Shown: positions 11,481 through 22,940 of the stretch, piece after piece
How positions within the stretch are numbered: position 1 is the first letter of the stretch
Layout: each line of letters begins with the position of its first letter
NCBI GenBank assembly: GCA_900660155.1
Contig: CABFPE010000349.1
Location: forward strand, 436,021-484,089
Origin: Hofstenia miamia
Taxonomy: Eukaryota > Xenacoelomorpha > Acoela > Hofsteniidae
Reading direction: 5' to 3'
Length of the DNA stretch: 48,069 nucleotides
The notes under the pieces: model-generated
The model's input: only the letters and a program-made list of their open reading frames with translations
Told to the model about the DNA's origin: nothing
The model's database searches: none
Position numbers and translations under genes: made by a program

Positions 11481-11624
11481 TTATGGTATCTAAACCAAAT
11501 CTTGGCAATTATAACTAAATATGTGGCCAAGTCTATACCTAAAAAAAATTGCAATTATGGTTTTTAGTTATTGTGCAACCTGGCCAAAATAGTAAAAAAG
11601 TAGACTGTTTTTGAGGCCTTGTTT

Positions 11625-11985
11625 TAGGCTCAGGCTTAAAGTTAGAATGTTACATTTCAGTCTCGGGTCTGGGAAGCCGCTCATTATTTCTCAAAACTGC
11701 ATTGGTTACTTCACACCTATTGCCACTGTTGCTGTGGACCCCCCCTGAAGTTTTTGTAAAAAGACAATTCTTCCCAAATTTTAACCCTTCAAGGCTCAGG
11801 CAATATTAGGCAAAAATTATTATACATTGGCACACTTATAGTAGACTATATTATATCTCACTATGCAAAATTTCGGGTTGCCATCTTTAATAATCAAGCA
11901 GGTATGTTGACTTTAATACCAAACAAATACTGATTTTGTCACATTTCATCACAATTTTGGAGTTTTTTGCCTCTAGATTCCGTAC
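11625..11985. repeat. Diverged direct repeat of about 350 bp, copy 2
   Basis: Partner of 11128-11480. The right 46 bases are also the 3-prime end of the minus-strand frame at 11939-12916, so the duplication copied part of that frame into the left copy. Confidence 0.8.
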
Positions 11986-14331
11986 ACTCTATGTCCAGGG
12001 CTATTTGGCGCCCTGGCAATTGTAGGAGGACCAGCTCTTCTTTTGTGAACATCTCCATGAGGCACAATTTCATGAGGCCTAGCACATCTTTATCATTGTT
12101 GCTCTCAATAGCAAGGCTAGTGATGGTGAGCTTGTCAGCAAACTTGTCCAGGTGGTGTTCAATGGTTAGGATATGTTCATCCTTGGTGATAGACCATGCA
12201 TGCATATGCACAAGAGTGCTGGTGATGCCTGCAAACTTTTGTAAATTGATAGCCTCAATGAGGGCTTGCATACTGGGGGACACCTCAATGGTGGATGACA
12301 ACAAAAGTTCTTCTTCATGGTAGAACTGCTCTGGAGTTTTCATGGTCTGCCCAATGACTGTGATAGGAATTATCTCACCATCTCTTGCTGCTTGTCTTCA
12401 TGTCTTGGCAATCTTATTGTAGCTGCTCTCAGGGCAGTTAAACTTTTCCAAATTTAAGAGAATTTCTGTCTTCCTGTGAATATCATAATGATTAACTAAC
12501 TCCAAAAATTGCTGGGTGGAGCTGGGTTCACAGCAAATTAGATGGTTAGTGCAGAGAGGCGCATACTCTGATTCAATGGAAGGAAACTGGGTCTCAGAGG
12601 TTGCTCCCCATATGTACTTCATTAATATCTCAAAAGATGTTTGGTTGGTGAATGTGACACCAAGATAATTTATGATCATCTGAGGAGGAAGGTGGCCAAA
12701 TGGGCTGCTGGCTCTGATGAGCCTGGCATAATACTTCTCAAAGCATTCCATTGCCTTCTTTGTTTTCCCTGGAGATGATGGTAGGGTGCATGAGTGCAGG
12801 AGCCAATTTTTTATCTTCCAGGCAGCTGGACATATGGTGATCTCATGCATGCATTTCCTGGCTAACCATTCTCTTGTGCTATGATCAAGAGGTAGCTGTA
12901 ATTGTGGATCTTGCATAAGAAAAATAGCTAGGACTCAGACTTCTGCTCCACACACCTGGATAGGTGGCGCAAATTTTTCTGCAAAAGCTTTTCAGTGTAA
13001 TTTTGCAGATCCTGCAAAGTGTACAAAATGCATAATTTTATTAAGAGGTGCTCAACAGAGTGGGAGTACTAAGATGTTGGGCTGCAGATATTGATAGTGG
13101 ACCAAACAGACTCAGGGCTTCTATCTGCCTTGAGGTTTGTCCAAACTTTGTCAATTTCCACCAATGTGGCAGAGCTCTGTGAAAAAACAAAACTGATGTG
13201 CATGTCAGTGACTAATGTGAGGCTCAGATATTGATAGATTCCAGCATTTGTGCATGGATGGCTGCCTTGATTATGAGTCTAGTGACAATGGCAAGACAGT
13301 GTGTGGGGATCTTCTTGCAAAGAAGCAAGTCTGTGTAAATGAGCTTGGTAACTGAAAAGATACCTGACTAATGCATGATAGTGGGACAATAGTAGTCAAT
13401 GTGACGAATTGTGATGTTTACATTCTGAACTGGAGGCTCTTGACTGGGTCAGGGATATCATCTTGATATTCCTTCTTGAGGAACATAGCTAGCCTGATGT
13501 GCTTGACCTTTGCCAACCTATAGGCAATTTCAATCCTCTCCATTATCTTTGGATGATTCACTTTGCCAACACAGAAAAAATAGATAACTAGCAAGTTTTC
13601 AAAATCAATGTTTAATCACTCAAACTTCTTGATCTCCTTCTTACTGTTCAAAAATTGACAAAGATGTGTGAGGTTAAAGTTCTCATCAAACATGGTGTGG
13701 ACCATACTGCGCCAATATGGCCCCTTGACCCACCATGCATATTGGACTTGTAACAGATAATAGTATTAATCTTAGGCCTACACTCAGCATCAATAACAAA
13801 CAGGATTAAGTCTATGGAACAACTGAGTGACTTACTGTTGAAGGTCCATTGTAACTTGTTTTTCATCTCCCCTGATAAATTGTTATGCACAAAACTGACA
13901 GCCTTAGGGGTAGCAATAAAATACAAGTGTAATATCTCATTTCCTACCTTGGAAGTCTTTCTTCTGTGTTCTTTGTTCCTCTGGGACCTAACACTAGTGG
14001 ACATGTGTGACAAAGGACTGGGGCTAGAAGGGGTTTTTGAGTCACTACAGGATGGTTATATGTTAACACTAATATTAGCAAAAGGCACTCTGTACCTACT
14101 TTGCTCCTCAGACTCCTGAGGGGCTATTTGGCACCCCACATAGTCATCTGACGTCTGCTCCCAAGGGGCTATTTGGCACCCCAAGTAGTTGTGGGATTCA
14201 CGCTCCTGAGGGGCTATTTGGCACCCCAAATAGTCGTGCAGTCTGCTACTTGGGTCCTCTTGTGTCCTTCCTTGTTTCTGGGATATGCTCTCCTCTGCAC
14301 AATGGGGGGGTGTCATCTTGCCTCCCTTCAT
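11939..14331 (-). pseudogene. Unidentified decayed minus-strand coding region
   Basis: Long open segments follow one another on the minus strand. 14331-13648 is one frame with a single TAA at 14056. Shifted pieces continue to about 13000. 12916-11939 is one frame of 326 codons with a single TGA at 12398-12400. Near the upstream end a 15-residue unit containing GCQIAP occurs three times. Other readable stretches are KVNHPKIMERIEIAYRLAKV, HEITICPAAWKIKNWLLHS and KPMECFEKYY-like Lys/Glu-rich sequence. No transmembrane segments or known domains were recognised. It lies just downstream of the minus-strand Gypsy integrase, the position of an env-like or extra ORF in some Gypsy elements, but it shows no signal peptide or fusion region, so I do not call it env. 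It may be one protein of up to about 790 residues or two neighbouring ones. Confidence 0.5.
14114..14250 (-). repeat. Three 45-bp in-frame repeats (15-residue unit)
   Basis: GGGCTATTTGGCACCCCA recurs at 14121, 14166 and 14211, an exact period of 45 bases. On the minus strand each unit encodes a Y(L/V)GCQIAP core. The units differ from one another, so this is an old repeat kept in frame. Confidence 0.9.
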
Positions 14332-14424
14332 CTCACAGATTGTGTCTTTACCTCACTTGTCTCCTCATGGGCAGCTAGTTCTCAGTTTTTTCATCTGATG
14401 TGGCTTGGTTGCTAAACATAAAGG

Positions 14425-15285
14425 TTAATTAAGTTCCCAATCTTGGTTATTTAAATTATCTAAATACTCTTGGGCCCTAACTCTACATCTAGGCAAAATA
14501 TGAGTAGCAGTAATGTTGCTACTATTACCAAGGTTACTATCATACTCAACCTCAGTGAGGACATCTTCCTCACATTTAGTGAGGTTATCATAAGTCTCAA
14601 GTTCATTTACTCCATCATTGACAAGTGAAAAATCACTATTAGGGTTGATGATGACATTACTAATATGCTTAACAGTTCTCATGAGTCATTGAAAATGGGC
14701 AACTCTTCCATTCTTTAATAAATATTTATGATGATCTAATACTTTGGTTATAGTGAACAGGCCTTGCCAGTTGGTAGCAAGCTTCTGTACTTGATTAGCA
14801 TCAGTGATTTGGTGAGGGAAATAGGCAAAGACCTTGTTGCCAAGCTTATGAGGCTCACCATATAATTTACAATTAAAAGTCCACCATTGGTGGATAACAG
14901 ATTGATTAGTGTTTCTAAAAACAGTTAAGTGTAATTCTTGGAACTTGTTTAACATATGATTCACAAAGTTCTCCAACATAGGTTCATTTTAATCAGGAAA
15001 CATAATAGAAAGAGGTGTACTTGCCTCATGACCAAACATGGCCTTAAAGGGCTGACCTTTGTAGTAGAATACACTACAGTATTGCAAAAATATTCTACTG
15101 CTTCAATAACATGTTTCCAGTTTCAGCCTGCCTCTCAGGCAATGGCAACTCAAATTAACTTAATTACTGTACAGTTAAGTCTTTCTATGACTCTGTTCAG
15201 CTGTGGGTGATATGTGGTAGTGAACTTGTGGAGTATTTCAACTTCTTTCATCAAGGTCTCTATGAGGTGGTTATCAGAGAAGTTG
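14425..15285 (-). mobile_element. Ty3/Gypsy integrase, C-terminal half (3-prime end of element)
   Basis: The minus strand reads the integrase core end (MKEVEILHKFTTTYHPQLNR, with the TYHPQ motif that precedes the catalytic Glu in Gypsy integrases, then ERLN). It continues into the C-terminal domain (SPFKAMFGHEASTPL; later LYGEPHKLGNKVFAYF and GLFTITKVLDHHKYLL) and ends at 14425. Three TGA stops interrupt the segment between ERLN and NWKH, and another separates 14979-14688 from 14682-14425 in the same frame. At about 15285 it is fused directly to the reverse transcriptase catalytic box, so RNase H and the N-terminal half of integrase have been deleted. No 3-prime LTR was recognised beyond 14425. 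Confidence 0.8.
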
Positions 15286-17646
15286 TTACCATGATGAGAA
15301 TGTCGTCCATGTAGGCCATTATGCCTGGCTCAAGTACATTAGTGCCATTTCTGAGCACATGGGTGATGTAGTGCTGAAAAGTTGCTGGGCCATTACAGAG
15401 CCTGAAAACCATGTATTTCCACTCAATGAGGCCATACAGAGTAATGAAGGCATTCTTCAAGATATCAGCAGGCTTCATTGGCACCTGCCAATATGCTTTG
15501 CACAAGTTGAGGAAGCTGAACAACTTATACTGACTAGCATCACAGAGAAGATACTCAATGCGTGGAAGTGGATATGCATACTTCACTGTAATGTCATTAA
15601 GCTTCCTAAAGTCAACACAGAGGCAGTACTTGTCACCTTGCTTAATAAAGATTGTGGGTGCTGCATAAGGGCTATTGCTAGCCTGAATAATGCCACTTTC
15701 TATAAGACCACTCAGAATCTTTTTGTATTCTTCTCAGAGGTTTTCCAGTACCCTCCTAACCAGGAGGCGAATTGGATGATCTTTCTTGGTTACAATGGAG
15801 TGTTGTTTGCCAAAGGCCTGGCCAATGCTAATTGAGCCATAATTGAAAACTTTGTGATGTTGCTGAAGCAGGTGAGAAAGTGACTCACACTCTTGAGAGC
15901 TAAGATGTGGATGAGTCCACTTGTTAACAAGAGGGATTCAGACAGGATCACTTGGTTCTGCCAGATCATGAATGGCAGTTAATATTGGGAGATAGGCAGC
16001 GCCTAGAATTCCAGACAAACTGGAGTTGAAATAAGTGTTAGCTGAGAAGGGTCCATCTTGACCAGAAAATTAGAACTATTTAAGATTGTAATGTATGTTC
16101 TTCCTTTAGAGATATGACAGAGATCAGGGGAGAAGTTGACTCTAGGGAAGCACCTCCCCTTGAATCCAGAAACCATAATGTCACCAGTGTAGGCAGAGTC
16201 AGTAGTGATGGGGACACATTACACTTTCAGAAAAACTTAATGAGATATCCTGCTCTGGAATGGAAGTGAGCTCCTGTGAGTGTCCACTTTTGTGGATGGA
16301 AATTGTGTTATTTCTATAATCAACAACACATGCGTTCTTCTTGAGAAAATCATTTCCCAGAATTATTTCATACAGGAGTGACTGATCACAGTTATCAATA
16401 ACAATCAGATCTACAACAAACTGTTCCTGCTGGATGCATAGCTCCAGGTTTGGTACATGACCTTTCAAAGATAATGCATTACCAGAGGCATCCAACAGAC
16501 ATGCAGTAGATGGAAGTAAATCATTTTGCAACAAACATAACTTGGAGCAACAAGAGTTGCTAATGATTGAGGCTGAAGCCCCAGTATCAATGGTGACATT
16601 GATCAGAGATCCATTTATATCCACAGGGATAATGTTTGTACATAACAGCAAAGTGATTACCAGGATGTCATGTGCACATTTTCTAGGAGGCAGCACTCCA
16701 ACTAGTTTAACTGATCAGCTGAGCTAACAGTCTGTTCAAGTTCTATTTTCACTGTGGAAGCAACAGTGCTTGAAGAGGTAGGGGGTTTCTGCAATGAAGA
16801 AAAACCCACTTTAAGATCTCCAGCATCCTTGATGATGTGAGTGGTATTGTGCAGCATGTAAACAATGTGAATAGCTTTACAAATTATCAGGTTAAGATTA
16901 TCGTCAGGATTACACTTGAGTTCAAGGCAACTACAAATGTTGGGAAGAAAGCCAACAAATGTATAAAAAAAGATCATGCTTTGAATACTCAGGGGTGAGC
17001 TTGCTTAAACAGAACAGCTTTTCCACCTGCATGACCTGCATGATGTAAGTATGCACCTCATCACCTTTCTTAAACAAGAGATCACATAACAGCATTTTGT
17101 ATTGATGCTTAATGTGAGGTGCATTGTCCTCAAAATAACTGATTTGAAGTTGGTAATTAGTCATCACATCCTGATCCAACATCATGTATTGGTTGTATGT
17201 GAGACCTTGAAGGTAGGTAGGGAATTGAGTGACAGGGGCATCCTGAGTGGCTTTGTACTGCTGCATAGATAATTCAAAGAGGAAAAACCACTCTTTGAAA
17301 GACTGTAAAATTTCATCAATCTTTTTGGTGAACTTAGGCAATATAGAATGACAATTAAATAAGTTAGCAGTTTTGTTTCCAATGGGAGTTGTGGGTAGGA
17401 TCAATTGGGTAAAACGTGGTCCATTCTTCAGAACAGGTGTAGAAAGATCACATGACTGTAAGGGAGTAATTGGAGTGATGACAGTGTGGGTAACACAAGT
17501 ATTCATAGGTGCAAGAGGTGAAATGGTCAATCTCAGCACAAACAGAACTGGAGCAGCAACTGTGGTTAATGTGGAAACTTGAGTCAAAGCTGACTGTGTA
17601 AAGGTGGGCTCTCCAGTTGTGAAGGAAGTTACAGGGGTCATAAGAA
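15224..17646 (-). mobile_element. Ty3/Gypsy gag-protease-RT, copy 1 of the 2,423-bp duplicate
   Basis: Same content and order as 17648-20070. Gag is at about 17637-16702 (capsid-like part, then a frame change at a run of seven A on the plus strand). Retropepsin is at 16696-16199 (IDTGASASIIS and later IILGNDFL). Reverse transcriptase ends at 15260 (YMDDILI). Upstream of the catalytic box are KYAYPLPRIEYLL and KAYWQVPM, typical of Gypsy RT fingers and palm. The TGA in ENL*EEYKKIL stands where Gypsy pre-RT regions commonly have Arg. The copy ends ten bases into the first 78-bp satellite unit, then an N follows. This is most likely the end of a contig that overlaps the next one. Confidence 0.85.
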
Positions 17647-17647
17647 N
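17647..17647. other. Single N at the junction of two identical segments
   Basis: The base before it is position 10 of the first 78-bp satellite unit. The base after it corresponds exactly to position 15224. This is the expected signature of two overlapping contigs placed end to end. Confidence 0.9.
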
Positions 17648-20070
17648 ACTTGTGGAGTATTTCAACTTCTTTCATCAAGGTCTCTATGAGGTGGTTATCA
17701 GAGAAGTTGTTACCATGATGAGAATGTCGTCCATGTAGGCCATTATGCCTGGCTCAAGTACATTAGTGCCATTTCTGAGCACATGGGTGATGTAGTGCTG
17801 AAAAGTTGCTGGGCCATTACAGAGCCTGAAAACCATGTATTTCCACTCAATGAGGCCATACAGAGTAATGAAGGCATTCTTCAAGATATCAGCAGGCTTC
17901 ATTGGCACCTGCCAATATGCTTTGCACAAGTTGAGGAAGCTGAACAACTTATACTGACTAGCATCACAGAGAAGATACTCAATGCGTGGAAGTGGATATG
18001 CATACTTCACTGTAATGTCATTAAGCTTCCTAAAGTCAACACAGAGGCAGTACTTGTCACCTTGCTTAATAAAGATTGTGGGTGCTGCATAAGGGCTATT
18101 GCTAGCCTGAATAATGCCACTTTCTATAAGACCACTCAGAATCTTTTTGTATTCTTCTCAGAGGTTTTCCAGTACCCTCCTAACCAGGAGGCGAATTGGA
18201 TGATCTTTCTTGGTTACAATGGAGTGTTGTTTGCCAAAGGCCTGGCCAATGCTAATTGAGCCATAATTGAAAACTTTGTGATGTTGCTGAAGCAGGTGAG
18301 AAAGTGACTCACACTCTTGAGAGCTAAGATGTGGATGAGTCCACTTGTTAACAAGAGGGATTCAGACAGGATCACTTGGTTCTGCCAGATCATGAATGGC
18401 AGTTAATATTGGGAGATAGGCAGCGCCTAGAATTCCAGACAAACTGGAGTTGAAATAAGTGTTAGCTGAGAAGGGTCCATCTTGACCAGAAAATTAGAAC
18501 TATTTAAGATTGTAATGTATGTTCTTCCTTTAGAGATATGACAGAGATCAGGGGAGAAGTTGACTCTAGGGAAGCACCTCCCCTTGAATCCAGAAACCAT
18601 AATGTCACCAGTGTAGGCAGAGTCAGTAGTGATGGGGACACATTACACTTTCAGAAAAACTTAATGAGATATCCTGCTCTGGAATGGAAGTGAGCTCCTG
18701 TGAGTGTCCACTTTTGTGGATGGAAATTGTGTTATTTCTATAATCAACAACACATGCGTTCTTCTTGAGAAAATCATTTCCCAGAATTATTTCATACAGG
18801 AGTGACTGATCACAGTTATCAATAACAATCAGATCTACAACAAACTGTTCCTGCTGGATGCATAGCTCCAGGTTTGGTACATGACCTTTCAAAGATAATG
18901 CATTACCAGAGGCATCCAACAGACATGCAGTAGATGGAAGTAAATCATTTTGCAACAAACATAACTTGGAGCAACAAGAGTTGCTAATGATTGAGGCTGA
19001 AGCCCCAGTATCAATGGTGACATTGATCAGAGATCCATTTATATCCACAGGGATAATGTTTGTACATAACAGCAAAGTGATTACCAGGATGTCATGTGCA
19101 CATTTTCTAGGAGGCAGCACTCCAACTAGTTTAACTGATCAGCTGAGCTAACAGTCTGTTCAAGTTCTATTTTCACTGTGGAAGCAACAGTGCTTGAAGA
19201 GGTAGGGGGTTTCTGCAATGAAGAAAAACCCACTTTAAGATCTCCAGCATCCTTGATGATGTGAGTGGTATTGTGCAGCATGTAAACAATGTGAATAGCT
19301 TTACAAATTATCAGGTTAAGATTATCTTCAGGATTACACTTGAGTTCAAGGCAACTACAAATGTTGGGAAGAAAGCCAACAAATGTATAAAAAAAGATCA
19401 TGCTTTGAATACTCAGGGGTGAGCTTGCTTAAACAGAACAGCTTTTCCACCTGCATGACCTGCATGATGTAAGTATGCACCTCATCACCTTTCTTAAACA
19501 AGAGATCACATAACAGCATTTTGTATTGATGCTTAATGTGAGGTGCATTGTCCTCAAAATAACTGATTTGAAGTTGGTAATTAGTCATCACATCCTGATC
19601 CAACATCATGTATTGGTTGTATGTGAGACCTTGAAGGTAGGTAGGGAATTGAGTGACAGGGGCATCCTGAGTGGCTTTGTACTGCTGCATAGATAATTCA
19701 AAGAGGAAAAACCACTCTTTGAAAGACTGTAAAATTTCATCAATCTTTTTGGTGAACTTAGGCAATATAGAATGACAATTAAATAAGTTAGCAGTTTTGT
19801 TTCCAATGGGAGTTGTGGGTAGGATCAATTGGGTAAAACGTGGTCCATTCTTCAGAACAGGTGTAGAAAGATCACATGACTGTAAGGGAGTAATTGGAGT
19901 GATGACAGTGTGGGTAACACAAGTATTCATAGGTGCAAGAGGTGAAATGGTCAATCTCAGCACAAACAGAACTGGAGCAGCAACTGTGGTTAATGTGGAA
20001 ACTTGAGTCAAAGCTGACTGTGTAAAGGTGGGCTCTCCAGTTGTGAAGGAAGTTACAGGGGTCATAAGAA
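17648..20070 (-). mobile_element. Ty3/Gypsy gag-protease-RT, copy 2 of the 2,423-bp duplicate
   Basis: On the minus strand, gag starts at 20080 or slightly upstream. Its first ATG lies inside the first satellite unit, so the true 5-prime end of the element is not visible. The capsid-like region (KIDEILQSFKEWFFLFELS, CDLLFKKGDEVHTYIMQV) runs to 19355 and continues in another frame at 19401-19126 (ELKCNPEDNLNLII). A T7 run on the minus strand at 19395-19389 marks the shift, in both copies. Retropepsin is at 19120-18623 with DTGA and ILGNDFL. Reverse transcriptase ends at 17684 with YMDD intact. The only difference from copy 1 that I found is one base (T at about 19328 versus G at about 16904), giving PED versus PDD. 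No LTR is present at either end. Confidence 0.85.
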
Positions 20071-22621
20071 AAGTAGGCATAACTTTGAATACAATGAATT
20101 ACTTGAATTCTACATATAAAACCAAAGATCTTGACATAGTCATAAGAAAAGTAGGCATAACTTTGAATACAATGAATTACTTGAATTCTACATATAAAAC
20201 CAAAGATCTTGACATAGTCATAAGAAAAGTAGGCATAACTTTGAATACAATGAATTACTTGAATTCTACATATAAAACCAAAGATCTTGACATAGTCATA
20301 AGAAAAGTAGGCATAACTTTGAATACAATGAATTACTTGAATTCTACATATAAAACCAAAGATCTTGACATAGTCATAAGAAAAGTAGGCATAACTTTGA
20401 ATACAATGAATTACTTGAATTCTACATATAAAACCAAAGATCTTGACATAGTCATAAGAAAAGTAGGCATAACTTTGAATACAATGAATTACTTGAATTC
20501 TACATATAAAACCAAAGATCTTGACATAGTCATAAGAAAAGTAGGCATAACTTTGAATACAATGAATTACTTGAATTCTACATATAAAACCAAAGATCTT
20601 GACATAGTCATAAGAAAAGTAGGCATAACTTTGAATACAATGAATTACTTGAATTCTACATATAAAACCAAAGATCTTGACATAGTCATAAGAAAAGTAG
20701 GCATAACTTTGAATACAATGAATTACTTGAATTCTACATATAAAACCAAAGATCTTGACATAGTCATAAGAAAAGTAGGCATAACTTTGAATACAATGAA
20801 TTACTTGAATTCTACATATAAAACCAAAGATCTTGACATAGTCATAAGAAAAGTAGGCATAACTTTGAATACAATGAATTACTTGAATTCTACATATAAA
20901 ACCAAAGATCTTGACATAGTCATAAGAAAAGTAGGCATAACTTTGAATACAATGAATTACTTGAATTCTACATATAAAACCAAAGATCTTGACATAGTCA
21001 TAAGAAAAGTAGGCATAACTTTGAATACAATGAATTACTTGAATTCTACATATAAAACCAAAGATCTTGACATAGTCATAAGAAAAGTAGGCATAACTTT
21101 GAATACAATGAATTACTTGAATTCTACATATAAAACCAAAGATCTTGACATAGTCATAAGAAAAGTAGGCATAACTTTGAATACAATGAATTACTTGAAT
21201 TCTACATATAAAACCAAAGATCTTGACATAGTCATAAGAAAAGTAGGCATAACTTTGAATACAATGAATTACTTGAATTCTACATATAAAACCAAAGATC
21301 TTGACATAGTCATAAGAAAAGTAGGCATAACTTTGAATACAATGAATTACTTGAATTCTACATATAAAACCAAAGATCTTGACATAGTCATAAGAAAAGT
21401 AGGCATAACTTTGAATACAATGAATTACTTGAATTCTACATATAAAACCAAAGATCTTGACATAGTCATAAGAAAAGTAGGCATAACTTTGAATACAATG
21501 AATTACTTGAATTCTACATATAAAACCAAAGATCTTGACATAGTCATAAGAAAAGTAGGCATAACTTTGAATACAATGAATTACTTGAATTCTACATATA
21601 AAACCAAAGATCTTGACATAGTCATAAGAAAAGTAGGCATAACTTTGAATACAATGAATTACTTGAATTCTACATATAAAACCAAAGATCTTGACATAGT
21701 CATAAGAAAAGTAGGCATAACTTTGAATACAATGAATTACTTGAATTCTACATATAAAACCAAAGATCTTGACATAGTCATAAGAAAAGTAGGCATAACT
21801 TTGAATACAATGAATTACTTGAATTCTACATATAAAACCAAAGATCTTGACATAGTCATAAGAAAAGTAGGCATAACTTTGAATACAATGAATTACTTGA
21901 ATTCTACATATAAAACCAAAGATCTTGACATAGTCATAAGAAAAGTAGGCATAACTTTGAATACAATGAATTACTTGAATTCTACATATAAAACCAAAGA
22001 TCTTGACATAGTCATAAGAAAAGTAGGCATAACTTTGAATACAATGAATTACTTGAATTCTACATATAAAACCAAAGATCTTGACATAGTCATAAGAAAA
22101 GTAGGCATAACTTTGAATACAATGAATTACTTGAATTCTACATATAAAACCAAAGATCTTGACATAGTCATAAGAAAAGTAGGCATAACTTTGAATACAA
22201 TGAATTACTTGAATTCTACATATAAAACCAAAGATCTTGACATAGTCATAAGAAAAGTAGGCATAACTTTGAATACAATGAATTACTTGAATTCTACATA
22301 TAAAACCAAAGATCTTGACATAGTCATAAGAAAAGTAGGCATAACTTTGAATACAATGAATTACTTGAATTCTACATATAAAACCAAAGATCTTGACATA
22401 GTCATAAGAAAAGTAGGCATAACTTTGAATACAATGAATTACTTGAATTCTACATATAAAACCAAAGATCTTGACATAGTCATAAGAAAAGTAGGCATAA
22501 CTTTGAATACAATGAATTACTTGAATTCTACATATAAAACCAAAGATCTTGACATAGTCATAAGAAAAGTAGGCATAACTTTGAATACAATGAATTACTT
22601 GAATTCTACATATAAAACCAA
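20061..22621. repeat. Perfect 78-bp satellite array, 32.8 copies
   Basis: Units start every 78 bases from 20061 (GTCATAAGAAAAGTAGGC) to the 33rd at 22557, which stops after about 65 bases. All copies appear identical by eye. The unit has an EcoRI-type GAATTC, a BglII-type AGATCT, no CpG, and about 30 percent GC. Because 78 is a multiple of three and one frame on each strand lacks a stop, the array produces very long repeat ORFs on both strands (865 codons plus, 933 codons minus). These are a consequence of the periodicity and not evidence of a protein. The left edge is inside the Gypsy element. The right edge is 76 bases from the stop codon of the PPIP5K-like gene. Confidence 0.97.
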
Positions 22622-22697
22622 TTAAAATTCTAAAATCAACTATTGTACAACTATAATAAAATAAAGCATTCAATAGTGAAAAAGTTTTGAATGCATG
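22622..22697 (-). other. Short 3-prime flank of PPIP5K
   Basis: Only 76 bases separate the stop codon from the satellite array. No AATAAA or common variant occurs on the minus strand here, so the real 3-prime UTR end is not visible. Confidence 0.6.
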
Positions 22698-22940
22698 TCA
22701 TGAAGAGTTGGAGAGCTTGATATGTAGCGATGTATTGTAAGTATTGGATGAAGAGGGTGAAGGATTGGCTTCTTGAGTGGCGGTGGGTGCACTCGAAATC
22801 GAGTTAACTGAAGAAGAACTGCGTTTGAGAAAATCCTCCAGTTGGCGAACGTTTAAATTGTTGTGTAAAGTTTTCAAAGTGCAAAAAGACTGAAGCAGTC
22901 TTGAAGCCTTTACAGCTAAAAATGAGGAAACGTCATTAAC
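22698..22940 (-). CDS. PPIP5K: PPIP5K exon 21: last coding exon
   Basis: Begins [20 protein letters not shown], continues [20 protein letters not shown] (matching the LETLHNALSLKQVDEFL block of animal family members) and ends in a Ser-rich tail at TGA 22700-22698. Acceptor TTTTTCAG is the only CAG acceptor in the gene. Confidence 0.88.
   Translation of the reverse strand, partial: VNDVSSFLAVKASRLLQSFCTLKTLHNNLNVRQLEDFLKRSSSSVNSISSAPTATQEANPSPSSSNTYNTSLHIKLSNSS

Noticed and set aside
11939..12343. Cation-efflux-like motif (HMHAWSITKDEHILTIEHH)
   Set aside because: It resembles the end of cation diffusion facilitators, but no transmembrane helices precede it and the upstream sequence is soluble-type; treated as coincidence.
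14056..14331. Env-like gene after Gypsy integrase
   Set aside because: No signal peptide, furin-type site, fusion peptide or membrane anchor is visible.
20061..22621. CRISPR-like array
   Set aside because: The repeats are contiguous 78-bp units without unique spacers, in a eukaryotic intron-bearing context.
19872..22673. Very long repeat-protein ORFs on both strands over the 78-bp array (933 and 865 codons)
   Set aside because: They follow automatically from a stop-free frame in a unit whose length is a multiple of three. There is no promoter, no conserved start outside the array, and both strands are open at once.
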